Source: Flavobacterium sp. (GTDB taxonomy: Bacteria > Bacteroidota > Bacteroidia > Flavobacteriales > Flavobacteriaceae). From it: a DNA stretch of 64,000 bases. The translations under genes and the position numbers were made by a program. The stretch spans positions 1 through 64,000 of the forward strand of contig NZ_JAIXSL010000012.1 in the NCBI RefSeq assembly GCF_027484705.1, given 5' to 3'. Under the pieces are notes generated by a model. That model searched no databases and was not told the origin of the DNA. It saw nothing but the letters and a program-made list of their open reading frames with translations. The first letter of the stretch is position 1. Every line of letters begins with the position of its first letter. Shown piece after piece: positions 53,974-62,526 of the stretch.

Positions 53974-54402
53974 TTAATTAAAAACTTTTTGGACGGTTTT
54001 GGAAAACTTGTAATAGAAACCATCGTGGTTCATCACCAGGCAAACCGATTTTGAAGCAAGGTTTTCAGGAACCAAAAATCGTTTGGCATGGTAGTTTCCT
54101 TTGGCCATGAGTTGGTCGAATACTTTTTTGGAATCAGCGATTCGGTTGTCATGAAAGTAGACGACAACATTTTTTTTGACCAGCACATCGCTTTTGACGC
54201 CCGGAATCGATAAGATTTTTGTTTTAACATCGGCAGCACCGATAGCATCGAACGGTTGGTCAAAATCGATGCGACTCACCTGAACCGTAGCGTTTTCTAG
54301 TGGTTTTGCGGTAGCAATATGGGCAACCAGGATAACAAAAAGTAGCAATACTGAGCCTAAAATGCTTACGGCTGCTATTCTTAATTTTCTGTTGATTTTC
54401 AT
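53974..54402 (-). CDS. Membrane-anchored HMA-like (ferredoxin-fold) protein lacking the CxxC site
   Basis: 142 residues. One N-terminal membrane helix (about 9-31; an anchor or uncleaved signal), then a beta-alpha-beta-beta-alpha-beta pattern (about 42-112) resembling heavy-metal-associated domains: VSRIDFDQPFDAIGAADV, LSIPGVKSDVLVKKNVVVYF, SKKVFDQLMAKGNYHAKRF. The CxxC metal-binding loop is absent; the only Cys is near the C-terminus (SVCLVM). Translated just upstream of the globin-like lipoprotein, so they may act together at the periplasmic side. Function unknown. Confidence 0.65.
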   Translation of the reverse strand: MKINRKLRIAAVSILGSVLLLFVILVAHIATAKPLENATVQVSRIDFDQPFDAIGAADVKTKILSIPGVKSDVLVKKNVVVYFHDNRIADSKKVFDQLMAKGNYHAKRFLVPENLASKSVCLVMNHDGFYYKFSKTVQKVFN

Positions 54403-54493
54403 TTTGTCTGTATTTATGGTGAAACATTATTGTGTTATGGCATGTACGACAGAAAATCAACCTTGGTTTGTTTTGGAAAAAAATAAAATAAAA

Positions 54494-54524
54494 AAACTCC
54501 ATTTCGTATACTGAAATGGAGTTT
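54494..54524 (-). terminator. Rho-independent terminator of the NTF2-like gene
   Basis: A perfect 12-bp stem (AAACTCCATTTC / GAAATGGAGTTT) with a 7-nt loop; on the minus strand it runs into a T-rich tract. Lies 24 bp past the stop at 54548. Confidence 0.85.
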
Positions 54525-54547
54525 GAAAGGAAGTAAGACAGTATGTT

Positions 54548-55060
54548 TTACTTGTCTTTTTTAATTTTTTGGATCAAGGCATCTTCGATGGGTGCTTTCA
54601 CCTTAATCACGGCGTCAGTATTGTCATTAGGAATAGTCATCGAGAGCACATAGTGTTGAATTTTCCATTCCTTGCCCACTTTGACCATGACGCCAGAACC
54701 GCGGCAGACTTTCATCCAGGTGTCCAACAATTCGTCGAACCATGCGGTCTTTTGGTCTTTGCTCAGATAAATGTGGCGTTCAAGCGGTTTGAAATCCCAG
54801 GCTTTTCCTTTATCGAAGTATGGTTTGGCAAAGGCTTCAAAAGCTTTTTTATTCCAGTTTTCAGTGGCATCGGTACCAATAAAAATAGCATCTTCAGTCA
54901 TAGCACCGAAGTATTTTTTAGCGTCGGCATCTGTGGCGGCTTTGTGCCAGTTGTTGAGCACCGCATCAATTTGTTCTTTATCGGTTTTCTGCGCGTTTAC
55001 CTTGGTGGCGAATGAAGTACACAGTAAAACGCTTACCCATAGGAGCATTATTTTTTTCAT
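54548..55060 (-). CDS. Secreted SnoaL/NTF2-like protein
   Basis: 170 residues with a cleavable signal peptide (MKKIMLLWVSVLLCTSFATKVNA, cut before Gln24). The mature part matches SnoaL-like/DUF4440 NTF2-fold proteins: INAVL-type first helix (EQIDAVLNNWHKAATDADAK), YFGAMTEDAIFIGTDATENW, WFDELLDTWMKVCRGSGVMV, GKEWKIQHYVLSM. Flavobacterial homologs are common and periplasmic; no enzyme activity can be assigned. Single-gene unit with its own terminator. Confidence 0.85.
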   Translation of the reverse strand: MKKIMLLWVSVLLCTSFATKVNAQKTDKEQIDAVLNNWHKAATDADAKKYFGAMTEDAIFIGTDATENWNKKAFEAFAKPYFDKGKAWDFKPLERHIYLSKDQKTAWFDELLDTWMKVCRGSGVMVKVGKEWKIQHYVLSMTIPNDNTDAVIKVKAPIEDALIQKIKKDK

Positions 55061-55195
55061 AGGAGTGAAATTAAGATTGGAATATCCGCTTTAGTCTATT
55101 GTAAATGTAAGTAAATTATGGAAAGTTTTATTGAAGTTCTAATGATAGCATGTCAATTGTTTGTGTATTTTTATATCGTTTAACAAACGGCACTT

Positions 55196-56770
55196 ATGGC
55201 AAACAGCAAGCGGATTATAATAATGCTTTTTGGGATTTCGAGTTTTTTTATTTCTTGTAAAAAGAACAGCGACGTCCTCAATGCCAAAGAAGCATCGGCT
55301 AAACAAGTTACATCATCGTTTGACAGTATTTCGTTGGCTGCTTTTTTTACCAAACATCCCAAACTTAAGGAGTATGAACCGCAGATGCAGGCCTTATACC
55401 GCAAGCACCAATGGAATTACGTTTGGTATGATAAAAAAGGCATCAACGAATTGGCGGATTTGTTATACAGCAAAATCAATACGATTGAAGACGAAGGCAT
55501 CAAAACCAGCATTCCGTATCATGAAGAGCTCGAAAAAGTTTTTCACGACAATGTCGATTCCAAACCCAACACCAATAATGAATATCTTGTTTCGGCGATG
55601 TATTTCTTTTATGCCGACAAGGTTTTTCATGGTTTTGACGTGAAGACAAGACAGGAATTGGGCTGGTATTTGCCCAGAAAAAAAGTATCTTATGTTGATT
55701 ATCTCGATTCCCTAATGGCCAATCCGAAACGCATCGATAAAGACGAAACAGAAGTTCTCGGCCAATACTATCGTTTGAAAGCCAGTTTGCAGCGCTATCG
55801 CGAAATGGAAAAAAAATCGGCTTGGGACAGCATTCCGTTCGACCCTAAAATGGATCCGCTTGTTGTAGGCGATTCTTCAGAGATCATCCCGAAAATCAGA
55901 CAGCGATTGTTGGCTTTGGAAAACATGACAACCGATTCGAAAAGCAAAGTCTATGATAAAAGTTTGGCGCGTTTGGTATTGAAATATAAGACCAGTATCG
56001 GTTTGGTGCCTTCGAGAAAAATTTCGGCCAAAATGATTGCGGCGCTCAGTGTTCCGATTTCCGAAAAGATTAAAACCATCATGGTAAACATGGAGCGTTG
56101 CCGTTGGATTCCGAGCGACATCACCAAAGCGAAAGAATATATCGTGATCAATATTCCGTCGTACCAACTGACTTATTTCAAGAAAGGCGAGCCGGTATTG
56201 CGTTCGAACGTTGTCGTGGGCAAAGTCATGAACCAAACCGTTGTTTTTAGCGGTTTGATGAAATTCATTGTGTTCAGCCCGTATTGGAACGTTCCTAAAA
56301 GTATTGTCGAAAAAGAAATCAAACCGGCACTCGAGAAAAATAAAAACTATCTCGAGCAGCACAACATGGAAAAGGTCAAAGGGCAAATCCGCCAAAAACC
56401 CGGTCCGCAAAATTCGTTGGGATTGGTCAAATTCCTGTTCCCAAATTCAAACAACATATATTTGCACGATTCTCCGGCCAAAAGTTTGTTCGATCGAACG
56501 CATCGTGCTTTCAGCCATGGTTGCATCCGGGTGCAGAAACCGCAGGAACTCGCCAATATGATTATGGAGGACGACAAAGAATGGACACCGGAAAAGATCG
56601 ATTCTACGATGCACGGCGGCAAGGAAACCTGGTATACGCTTAAGGAAAAGATTCCGGTGTATATCGGTTATTTCACGGCTTGGGTGGATGATGATGGGCA
56701 AATTCATTTTTATGATGATGTATACAAAAGAGACAAACGCCTCGCCGAATTGATATTCAATGAAAAATAA
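55196..56770 (+). CDS. YcbB-like L,D-transpeptidase lipoprotein
   Basis: 524 residues. A lipobox-like FISC (Cys21) places it in the envelope. An N-terminal scaffold domain (about 50-225) is followed by a peptidoglycan-binding-like helical segment (about 225-290) and a YkuD catalytic domain (about 313-460). The active site is SHGCIRV with Cys443 and His441; NIPSYQLTYFKKGE, VVGKVMNQT and PYWNVPKSI are the usual flanking motifs. Makes 3-3 cross-links in peptidoglycan or attaches proteins to it. The next gene follows after 29 bp. Confidence 0.9.
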   Translation: MANSKRIIIMLFGISSFFISCKKNSDVLNAKEASAKQVTSSFDSISLAAFFTKHPKLKEYEPQMQALYRKHQWNYVWYDKKGINELADLLYSKINTIEDEGIKTSIPYHEELEKVFHDNVDSKPNTNNEYLVSAMYFFYADKVFHGFDVKTRQELGWYLPRKKVSYVDYLDSLMANPKRIDKDETEVLGQYYRLKASLQRYREMEKKSAWDSIPFDPKMDPLVVGDSSEIIPKIRQRLLALENMTTDSKSKVYDKSLARLVLKYKTSIGLVPSRKISAKMIAALSVPISEKIKTIMVNMERCRWIPSDITKAKEYIVINIPSYQLTYFKKGEPVLRSNVVVGKVMNQTVVFSGLMKFIVFSPYWNVPKSIVEKEIKPALEKNKNYLEQHNMEKVKGQIRQKPGPQNSLGLVKFLFPNSNNIYLHDSPAKSLFDRTHRAFSHGCIRVQKPQELANMIMEDDKEWTPEKIDSTMHGGKETWYTLKEKIPVYIGYFTAWVDDDGQIHFYDDVYKRDKRLAELIFNEK

Positions 56771-56799
56771 ACCACTAACAATAACTTAAAATCTACATT

Positions 56800-57348
56800 A
56801 TGAAAGTACTTAAAATCGTTTTATTGGGAATGTGTGTGGCCGCTGCAATACCTTCAGCTCAAGCACAGAAATTTGGTGTTCGCGCCGGGTTGACCATCGC
56901 TAATGTTAGCGGAGATGGTTTTGGAAGTGATGTGAAACCTCTGACTGGAGTTTATGCCGGAGTTTTCAAAGAAATTACGATCGTGCCGGAATTGTTCTTT
57001 CTGGAGCCTGAAGTGCAGTATTCGATGCAGGGCTTCAAAACCAATGATACCAATTACTCTATTGGTTATATCAATGTGCCGGTTCTGGCTAAAGTCTATA
57101 TTTTGAAAACCCTGAGTTTAGAAGCTGGCCCGCAAGTAGGTTTTAAAATCAACGATAATTTTCCAGATAGTGCGGGCGATGATACCAAAATCGAAACCAT
57201 TGACACGGCAATTGCCGGAGGCATTGGGCTTAATTTTCCTATCGGACTTTCGATAAACGCGCGTTACGCCATGGGACTTTCCGATATCGTCAAAGATGTT
57301 GATGGTAAAAATCAGGTCATTCAAGTGGGCGCGGCATTTAAGTTTTAG
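56800..57348 (+). CDS. Outer-membrane beta-barrel protein (PorT/OMP_b-brl family)
   Basis: 182 residues. Signal peptide to about residue 22 (VAAAIPSAQAQ). The rest is an 8-stranded barrel pattern of alternating strands (FGVRAGLTIANVSG, LEPEVQYSMQGF, LEAGPQVGFKI, INARYAMGLSDI) ending in a C-terminal Phe (VGAAFKF), the usual barrel end signal. Fits the outer-membrane beta-barrel families of Bacteroidota; no function known. Probably co-transcribed with the L,D-transpeptidase gene and followed by a terminator. Confidence 0.87.
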   Translation: MKVLKIVLLGMCVAAAIPSAQAQKFGVRAGLTIANVSGDGFGSDVKPLTGVYAGVFKEITIVPELFFLEPEVQYSMQGFKTNDTNYSIGYINVPVLAKVYILKTLSLEAGPQVGFKINDNFPDSAGDDTKIETIDTAIAGGIGLNFPIGLSINARYAMGLSDIVKDVDGKNQVIQVGAAFKF

Positions 57349-57376
57349 AACTTCACTAAATCACAGCAACCAGCAT

Positions 57377-57413
57377 AAAAAACTATTTTCGGTAATTCGG
57401 GAATAGTTTTTTT
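57377..57413 (+). terminator. Rho-independent terminator after the beta-barrel gene
   Basis: The stem AAAAAACTATTTTC / GGGAATAGTTTTTT (minor mismatch) with loop GGTAATTC and a T tract, 28 bp after the stop codon. Confidence 0.8.
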
Positions 57414-57463
57414 ATTTGGGCTACCTTGCTAAGTTGTCGGTCCAATCAGGCAATTCCTGAATT

Positions 57464-58057
57464 ATGGAAATTGCTTTTGAAACCTTAATCGCCTCTTACC
57501 TCCAAGATAAAATAGGCATAGCAGATCATTTTATTTCCGATGCTTTAGCGGTGCATTTACAGGACAATATGCTTCAATTGGTTCGGGAAAAGTTGTTGGT
57601 CGCGGCCGGAACGGGAAATGATCAAAAGCTTGTACACGATACATCGGTCCGAAGGGATGCTATTTATTGGCTCGATAAAAACCACCACAACATTCATGAA
57701 ACCGCATTTCTGGAACAGATGGAAGCTTTCATTCTTTACCTCAACAACAGTTGCTATGCGGGCATCACGGGTTATGAATTCCATTATTCACTTTATGAAA
57801 CCGGCGCCTTTTATGTCAGGCATCTGGATCAGTTTCAGGACAATGCAAGCAGGACTTATTCGATGATCAGTTACTTAAATGCCAACTGGCAACAGGAAGA
57901 CGGCGGCGAATTGCTTGTACATCACCTCAAAAAAGACCAACATATTGCACCTACACAAGGCAGAACCGTGTTTTTTAAAAGCAATGAACTCGAGCACGAG
58001 GTTTTGGTTACGCAAGCCCGAAGAATGAGTATTGCAGGTTGGCTGAAACGGGATTGA
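57464..58057 (+). CDS. 2-oxoglutarate/Fe(II)-dependent oxygenase (prolyl-4-hydroxylase-like)
   Basis: 197 residues. The double-stranded beta-helix region (about 100-195) has the iron-binding H-x-D (YVRHLDQF), the second His (LEHEVL) and the 2-oxoglutarate-binding Arg region (ARRMSIAGWL). TYSMISYLNANWQQEDGGEL is typical of the P4Hc group. Soluble, no signal peptide. Substrate unknown; relatives hydroxylate proteins such as ribosomal or elongation factors. Converges with the hydrolase gene (10-bp gap). Confidence 0.86.
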   Translation: MEIAFETLIASYLQDKIGIADHFISDALAVHLQDNMLQLVREKLLVAAGTGNDQKLVHDTSVRRDAIYWLDKNHHNIHETAFLEQMEAFILYLNNSCYAGITGYEFHYSLYETGAFYVRHLDQFQDNASRTYSMISYLNANWQQEDGGELLVHHLKKDQHIAPTQGRTVFFKSNELEHEVLVTQARRMSIAGWLKRD

Positions 58058-58067
58058 AACTCATAGA

Positions 58068-58751
58068 TTACAAAAAGAAATTCTTGATTTGATAAGCCAA
58101 TAGCGAAGGATCGATCCGGTCTATCGGATGCGTTGTATTGGGTAAAACCAGCAATTGTCCGTACGGCAACAATCGATACATGGTGAGGGTTTCTTCGATG
58201 CTTACCATATTATCTTTATCACCAACAGCTACTAATATTGGTGTTTCGATGGTTGTTAGGTCATTGTTTTTCAAGGTTGGATTTGTTCCTAAATCAAGCA
58301 TCATCGCCGCCGTTTTCTCCATCAACATTTCCCATTGATTGCCGTGGAGTGTGGCCAAACTTCCAGCATATTTCGGCACTTTTTCTTTAATTACCGAAGG
58401 GTTCAGCATTTTCGATTCGCGGCTGGCGTTCTCTAAAGTCCAATCCCATTTGGTAGCTAAAGTGAACAGTTTCTCGATCTTTTCGGGGAAGTTTTTCGCG
58501 AGGTATAACCCTATGTAACCGCCCATACTGTAACCGAATATATTTATTTTTTGAAGATTGTTTTGGTTCATGAATGCCAGTACTTCATCGGCAAATTTAG
58601 GAATTGAGAATCCGTCGGCAGGAATTTCACCACCGCCATGACCCTTGAAATTAAATCGATACACTTCAAAATCGCGAGCCAATTCAATCTCTAAATTATT
58701 GAAATGTTCCTGACTTCCTAAGGCTCCGTGAAGTAATAGTAGTTTTTGCAT
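58068..58751 (-). CDS. Alpha/beta hydrolase
   Basis: 227 residues from the ATG at 58751; an ATG at 58760 is also possible. An extension to 58796 would run into the terminator at 58782-58812 and is rejected. Oxyanion-hole LLLHGALGS at the N-terminus, nucleophile elbow GYSMGGYIGL, acid region VAVGDKDNMVS and the late His in NTTHPIDRID form a plausible catalytic set. Small-molecule esterase or lipase-like; substrate unknown. Confidence 0.85.
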   Translation of the reverse strand: MQKLLLLHGALGSQEHFNNLEIELARDFEVYRFNFKGHGGGEIPADGFSIPKFADEVLAFMNQNNLQKINIFGYSMGGYIGLYLAKNFPEKIEKLFTLATKWDWTLENASRESKMLNPSVIKEKVPKYAGSLATLHGNQWEMLMEKTAAMMLDLGTNPTLKNNDLTTIETPILVAVGDKDNMVSIEETLTMYRLLPYGQLLVLPNTTHPIDRIDPSLLAYQIKNFFL

Positions 58752-58781
58752 GACAGGCATTTTAGTACAGTACGAATATAA

Positions 58782-58812
58782 AAAAAACCACCTCAATCAG
58801 AAGTGGTTTTTA
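58782..58812 (-). terminator. Terminator of the metalloprotease gene
   Basis: A stem pairing AAAAACCACTTC with GAGGTGGTTTTT, followed on the minus strand by T8. It lies about 20 bp past the stop at 58830 and just before the hydrolase gene. Confidence 0.8.
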
Positions 58813-58829
58813 AAGGATTCAAAGCAAGA

Positions 58830-61031
58830 TTAATTCATTTTCATGATTTTAAAATTCGCTTCTTTGTTGTTGAATTTCAATTTGAAGAAATAAGTTCCGT
58901 TGGCAAATGCAGCCAAATCGACTTTGGTGTCGAAAGCATTGGTTTTCTTTTGATACAGCAATCGCCCTTCGATATTATACACAAAGACTTCAGACAATAA
59001 TGTTTTAGAAGTAATCGTGACATTGCCGTTGGTTGGGTTGGGCGAGTAAGTAAAATCGATATTCGGCTCAAAAGCCGTATTGGCTAAAGAAGTCTCACAA
59101 GCTACATCGGCCACATAACCTGGCGCGACCACACCTCCATCGGAATAAAACTTAACCGTCAGCGAACCATCTGCGGCAGAAGATACAAACGGGCCAGGAA
59201 TGGTATTGCCGGTAAAACCGCCGTTGCTTAAGTCTGGAGAATTGGTTGAATTTCCGTCATACACATAAAGATAATCATAACCTTGTTCTAAATCGAAAGC
59301 GGAAAAAGTCAAGGCTATTTTCTTATTGGGCAAGTTCGGAATGATGGTTCTGATATACGTTTCAGAATCGGTATAATCGTCCGATACGCCACCGGTATCT
59401 GTAATTTGTACGCCATTACAATAACTCGTACTTGTGACGGCAATACTCTTTTCGTTAGGAGCAATCAGACCAAAACCACAGTTCGGACGAACGCTGACCA
59501 CGTAATAAGTGTTCGGCAACAGTCCGTTGGCGGTATACGAGTTGGTGCTTACCGGAATCCAGGTGTTGTTGGTTTCCGAAAAAGGCGTGACGGCAATTTG
59601 CCAAGCGGTAGCGCCGCCCAGATCAGTCCAGTTGACGGTTGCTGAAGTATTGGTTGTAGCGGTGACGCCAATACTAGCCACCGTATTGATGCAGGTATTC
59701 ACTCCGTCGGTACTCAAACAAGTGCCTGCATTGATTTTGCTTATGATTCTCGCGGCAGGCTGTGGTCCGAAACCATTGGCGAAACTGATTCCCACATTGC
59801 CCAACAAATGGCAATAACTCATGATCGTGCCTTGTTCGGTATCCGATGGAATCGGGCCGATATCACAACTTCCTTCAGTATAATCGCTATTAGCTGTAGG
59901 GCCGCAACCGTCAATAGCGGTGTTGTTTCCGTTCCAGACACAGGCATGCGTATGCGGCGAACCCATCAAATGACCAAGCTCATGCGTGATTACTTCAATG
60001 GTCCATGAAAAAACAGGCACATCACTATAATCGAATTCAACGTCGGAATAACTGTAATTATCTTGTGTACAAACCCCGTTGATTCCGACAGCAACACCGC
60101 CTAAACCGCCTTCGTCAATACCTACGAGTTGCCCTATATCACCATCAAAGACGGGTCGGAGTTCATTAAATTTATACAAATAATCAGAAGATTTGGCCGT
60201 GTCATCAAAGGCAAGGGCATAAGGATCGGTGGTCGTCCAGATAAACATCGATTTTAATGAGGTCGTAATACCGTCATTGGTGTATATGGTCTGCACATTA
60301 TTAAACACAGCGGTCATCCAATTGGTAGTCGTGGTCGTATTGCTGTTGTTTTGCAGGTATAGGTCGTTGTCCACCTCAAAATAAAACGTGGCCCATTTAA
60401 CGCTGTTTGGTTGGGCAGTAGTCTTATTAGATTCGGGCGCAACAGCCGCATCTGATGTTTCTTTGACATGGCAACGGAAGGGGTTTGCGGCCTTCAGGTT
60501 ACGGTCTGAATAAATGATGTAGTTATCCGTATTTTGCTTGCTGTCGATTTTTCCGACCACAAGATTGGTCAATTGTTGATTCGAAATCACACCGGTCAAT
60601 TCGTTATTAAAAAAACTGAACGCGACTAATGAGTTTGCATCGCCTTTAATGATGCCGCGGTAATACAGTCCTTTTTCATACGGAATTGATCGCGCTTTAT
60701 CAGTATCCACATGAAAACCTTCCGCGAAAATATTGACCTGATACAATTGAACCTGAATCGCTTTCCCCTGATACGGAATCGCAAGCTCGATGTTTTGGTC
60801 TTTTTGAGCCATCAAACGCGCGAGTTCCTGCGTATTGATTTTGGCATAAGTAGCACCAGAAACGGCCTTATCGAGGTTTTTTCTTTCAGCATTCTGGGTC
60901 GCTGTCAACACGGAATAGGGGGTGAAAGACGTTCCTTGGGCCAACAATTCATGCACTTTTTTCGACACTGCTTTTTGGGCAAAAACATTAAAACCCAACA
61001 GCAGTAGGACAATGGTAATCATCTTTTTCAT
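58830..61031 (-). CDS. T9SS-secreted reprolysin-like zinc metalloprotease
   Basis: 733 residues. Signal peptide (1-18), propeptide region (about 20-200, with Cys187 in PFRCHVKE as a possible cysteine-switch residue), and an M12B-like catalytic domain (about 210-440). Zinc-binding HELGHLMGSPH (350-360) and Met-turn IMSYCHL (403-409) are present. A fibronectin type III domain follows (about 450-535), then a CUB-like domain (about 538-645; YDYLYVYDGNSTNSP) and a type A T9SS sorting domain (about 660-733; FTYSPNPTNGNV). Exported and released or surface-anchored through T9SS. Substrate unknown; likely degrades extracellular protein. Confidence 0.92.
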   Translation of the reverse strand: MKKMITIVLLLLGFNVFAQKAVSKKVHELLAQGTSFTPYSVLTATQNAERKNLDKAVSGATYAKINTQELARLMAQKDQNIELAIPYQGKAIQVQLYQVNIFAEGFHVDTDKARSIPYEKGLYYRGIIKGDANSLVAFSFFNNELTGVISNQQLTNLVVGKIDSKQNTDNYIIYSDRNLKAANPFRCHVKETSDAAVAPESNKTTAQPNSVKWATFYFEVDNDLYLQNNSNTTTTTNWMTAVFNNVQTIYTNDGITTSLKSMFIWTTTDPYALAFDDTAKSSDYLYKFNELRPVFDGDIGQLVGIDEGGLGGVAVGINGVCTQDNYSYSDVEFDYSDVPVFSWTIEVITHELGHLMGSPHTHACVWNGNNTAIDGCGPTANSDYTEGSCDIGPIPSDTEQGTIMSYCHLLGNVGISFANGFGPQPAARIISKINAGTCLSTDGVNTCINTVASIGVTATTNTSATVNWTDLGGATAWQIAVTPFSETNNTWIPVSTNSYTANGLLPNTYYVVSVRPNCGFGLIAPNEKSIAVTSTSYCNGVQITDTGGVSDDYTDSETYIRTIIPNLPNKKIALTFSAFDLEQGYDYLYVYDGNSTNSPDLSNGGFTGNTIPGPFVSSAADGSLTVKFYSDGGVVAPGYVADVACETSLANTAFEPNIDFTYSPNPTNGNVTITSKTLLSEVFVYNIEGRLLYQKKTNAFDTKVDLAAFANGTYFFKLKFNNKEANFKIMKMN

Positions 61032-61056
61032 GGTAATTTACTTTTGCAATTTTTTC

Positions 61057-61064
61057 CAAATATA
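61057..61064 (-). promoter_or_regulatory. Exact -7 box (TATATTTG) of the metalloprotease gene
   Basis: An exact TAnnTTTG match on the minus strand, 25 bp upstream of the ATG at 61031, immediately after the yraN stop codon region. Confidence 0.65.
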
Positions 61065-61068
61065 AGTA

Positions 61069-61428
61069 TTAAAAATGAAGAAAAGCATCTTCTAAATGCT
61101 CTATAATGAATGCGTTATCTTTTTTATGAATCGCAATGACATCGAAACGGACGCTGACATCAAGGTCGTTCGCAACCACATATTGATTTACGGCTTTGAC
61201 GAGCAACTGGATTTTTGGAGGCTTGACAAAATCCTGCGGCAGACCAAATTCCGTTGATGATCTGGTTTTTACTTCTACAATGGCGAGCGTGTTTTCCTTT
61301 CGCGCAATGATGTCGATTTCAGCTTTTTGAAACGTCCAGTTGGTTTCGAGGATTTCGTAGTGGTGCTTTTGCAGGAATTCCACAGCGAGTTGTTCTCCGA
61401 GTTTGCCTAGTTCGTTGTGCTGAGCCAT
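61069..61428 (-). CDS. YraN/UPF0102-family protein
   Basis: 119 residues. Nuclease-like restriction-endonuclease fold: N-terminal HNELGKLGEQLAVEFLQ, then TFQKAEIDIIARK with Glu/Asp and AIVEVKTRSS, giving the PD-(D/E)xK pattern. RFDVIAIH closes the fold. Widespread family with no firmly known role. Its start lies 9 bp after the LD-carboxypeptidase stop, so the two are co-transcribed. Confidence 0.92.
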   Translation of the reverse strand: MAQHNELGKLGEQLAVEFLQKHHYEILETNWTFQKAEIDIIARKENTLAIVEVKTRSSTEFGLPQDFVKPPKIQLLVKAVNQYVVANDLDVSVRFDVIAIHKKDNAFIIEHLEDAFLHF

Positions 61429-61437
61429 TTTTTTGAA

Positions 61438-62418
61438 TTATTCGAATTTAACGACCGCTTCTTTATCATTAACATCGATGCTGACGGTTTTCCCTAAAAT
61501 TAACGCGCGGTTGTCTTTGATATGGCCCGCCGGAAAGTTATAAATGATTGGAAATTTATAATCTTTCAGCACATCCTGAATAATCTCCAGCGCGTCTTTT
61601 CCCCACGGGATGTCGTTGTCGTTCATGCTCGTCATGCCGCCGACAATCACCGCTTTGAGCCCGTCGAAATAACCGTTGCGTTTGAGGTTCATCATCATCC
61701 TGTCGATGTGATACAAGTATTCATCAAGATCTTCAATGAATAGGATTTTCCCTTTATAATCGATTTCCGATTTCGAGCCCATGATGCTATACAATACCGA
61801 TAAATTGCCACCGACGATTTCGCCTTTCGCGGTTCCTTTTTTGTTGAACGGATGTGTCGGAATGTGGTATTCGAGTTTTTCACCGAACAAGGCTTTTCTG
61901 AAACTTTCGAGGGTTTCTGGTGCGGCTTTCTCAGCACTGATGGCCATCATCGAATGCAAAGTTTCAATGCCCATATTGTTGAGGTGGCTGTGCAACACGG
62001 TCATGTCGCTAAAACCGGCAATCCATTTGGGTTTTTGTTTGAATTTGGTGAAGTCGATCCTGTCGATAATCCGTACCGTTCCGTAACCGCCTTTCGCGCC
62101 CCAGATCGCTTTGATTTTCGGATTGTCGATCATTTCCTGGAAATCGGTTGCGCGCATCCAGTCGGGTCCTGCGAGTTGGTGGTCTTCTTTGCCGATGGTT
62201 TTGCCGATCTCGACATGCAAACCCCAACTTTCAAGTAATTTGATCGCGGGTTGCAAGGTGGCTAAATCTATTTTTCTGGCCGTGGCGAGGATGCCGATGG
62301 TGTCGCCTTTGTGTAAAAATTCGGGTGTGATCATTTTGCGTTGTGCTTGACAGTGGATAATGGAAAAAAGGAACAGGATTCCAAAGGTAAAAAGTTTTGA
62401 AGTTGGTGCTTTTTTCAT
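61438..62418 (-). CDS. LD-carboxypeptidase (peptidase S66, LdcA/MccF family)
   Basis: 326 residues. Signal peptide (about 1-25; LFSIIHCQAQ), so exported, unlike cytoplasmic LdcA; the Cys before AQ could also be read as a lipobox. Family S66 motifs: DTIGILATA near the start, IWGAKGGYGTVRI, GFSDMTVLH with the nucleophile Ser137 and FIEDLDEYLYHIDRMM (catalytic Glu). PAGHIKDN near the end supplies the His. Cleaves the terminal D-residue of murein tetrapeptides, here probably in the periplasm. Has an exact -7 box upstream. Confidence 0.88.
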   Translation of the reverse strand: MKKAPTSKLFTFGILFLFSIIHCQAQRKMITPEFLHKGDTIGILATARKIDLATLQPAIKLLESWGLHVEIGKTIGKEDHQLAGPDWMRATDFQEMIDNPKIKAIWGAKGGYGTVRIIDRIDFTKFKQKPKWIAGFSDMTVLHSHLNNMGIETLHSMMAISAEKAAPETLESFRKALFGEKLEYHIPTHPFNKKGTAKGEIVGGNLSVLYSIMGSKSEIDYKGKILFIEDLDEYLYHIDRMMMNLKRNGYFDGLKAVIVGGMTSMNDNDIPWGKDALEIIQDVLKDYKFPIIYNFPAGHIKDNRALILGKTVSIDVNDKEAVVKFE

Positions 62419-62441
62419 GGTGGATTTGAACTCGGGTGTAG

Positions 62442-62449
62442 CAAAGATA
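62442..62449 (-). promoter_or_regulatory. Exact -7 box (TATCTTTG) of the LD-carboxypeptidase-yraN unit
   Basis: An exact TAnnTTTG match on the minus strand, 23 bp upstream of the ATG at 62418. Confidence 0.65.
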
Positions 62450-62465
62450 TAAAGTTATTGTTTTT

Positions 62466-62507
62466 GGAACGCGGATGCAACGGATTTTCCCGAAGGACGC
62501 GGATTTT
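62466..62507 (-). repeat. GC-richer repeat, copy 2
   Basis: GGAACGCGGATGCAACGGAT and GGACGCGGATTTT, the reverse complement of the 46551-46590 repeat with small changes. It lies 20 bp from hairpin copy D, between the divergent LD-carboxypeptidase and metG genes. Confidence 0.7.
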
Positions 62508-62526
62508 CTTTTTTTACGGATTGCTA

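Noticed and set aside
55877..56410. Minus-strand frame of 177 codons opposite the L,D-transpeptidase gene
   Set aside because: Antisense to the YkuD gene, rich in Phe/Arg/His as expected for a complement frame; no promoter or domain.
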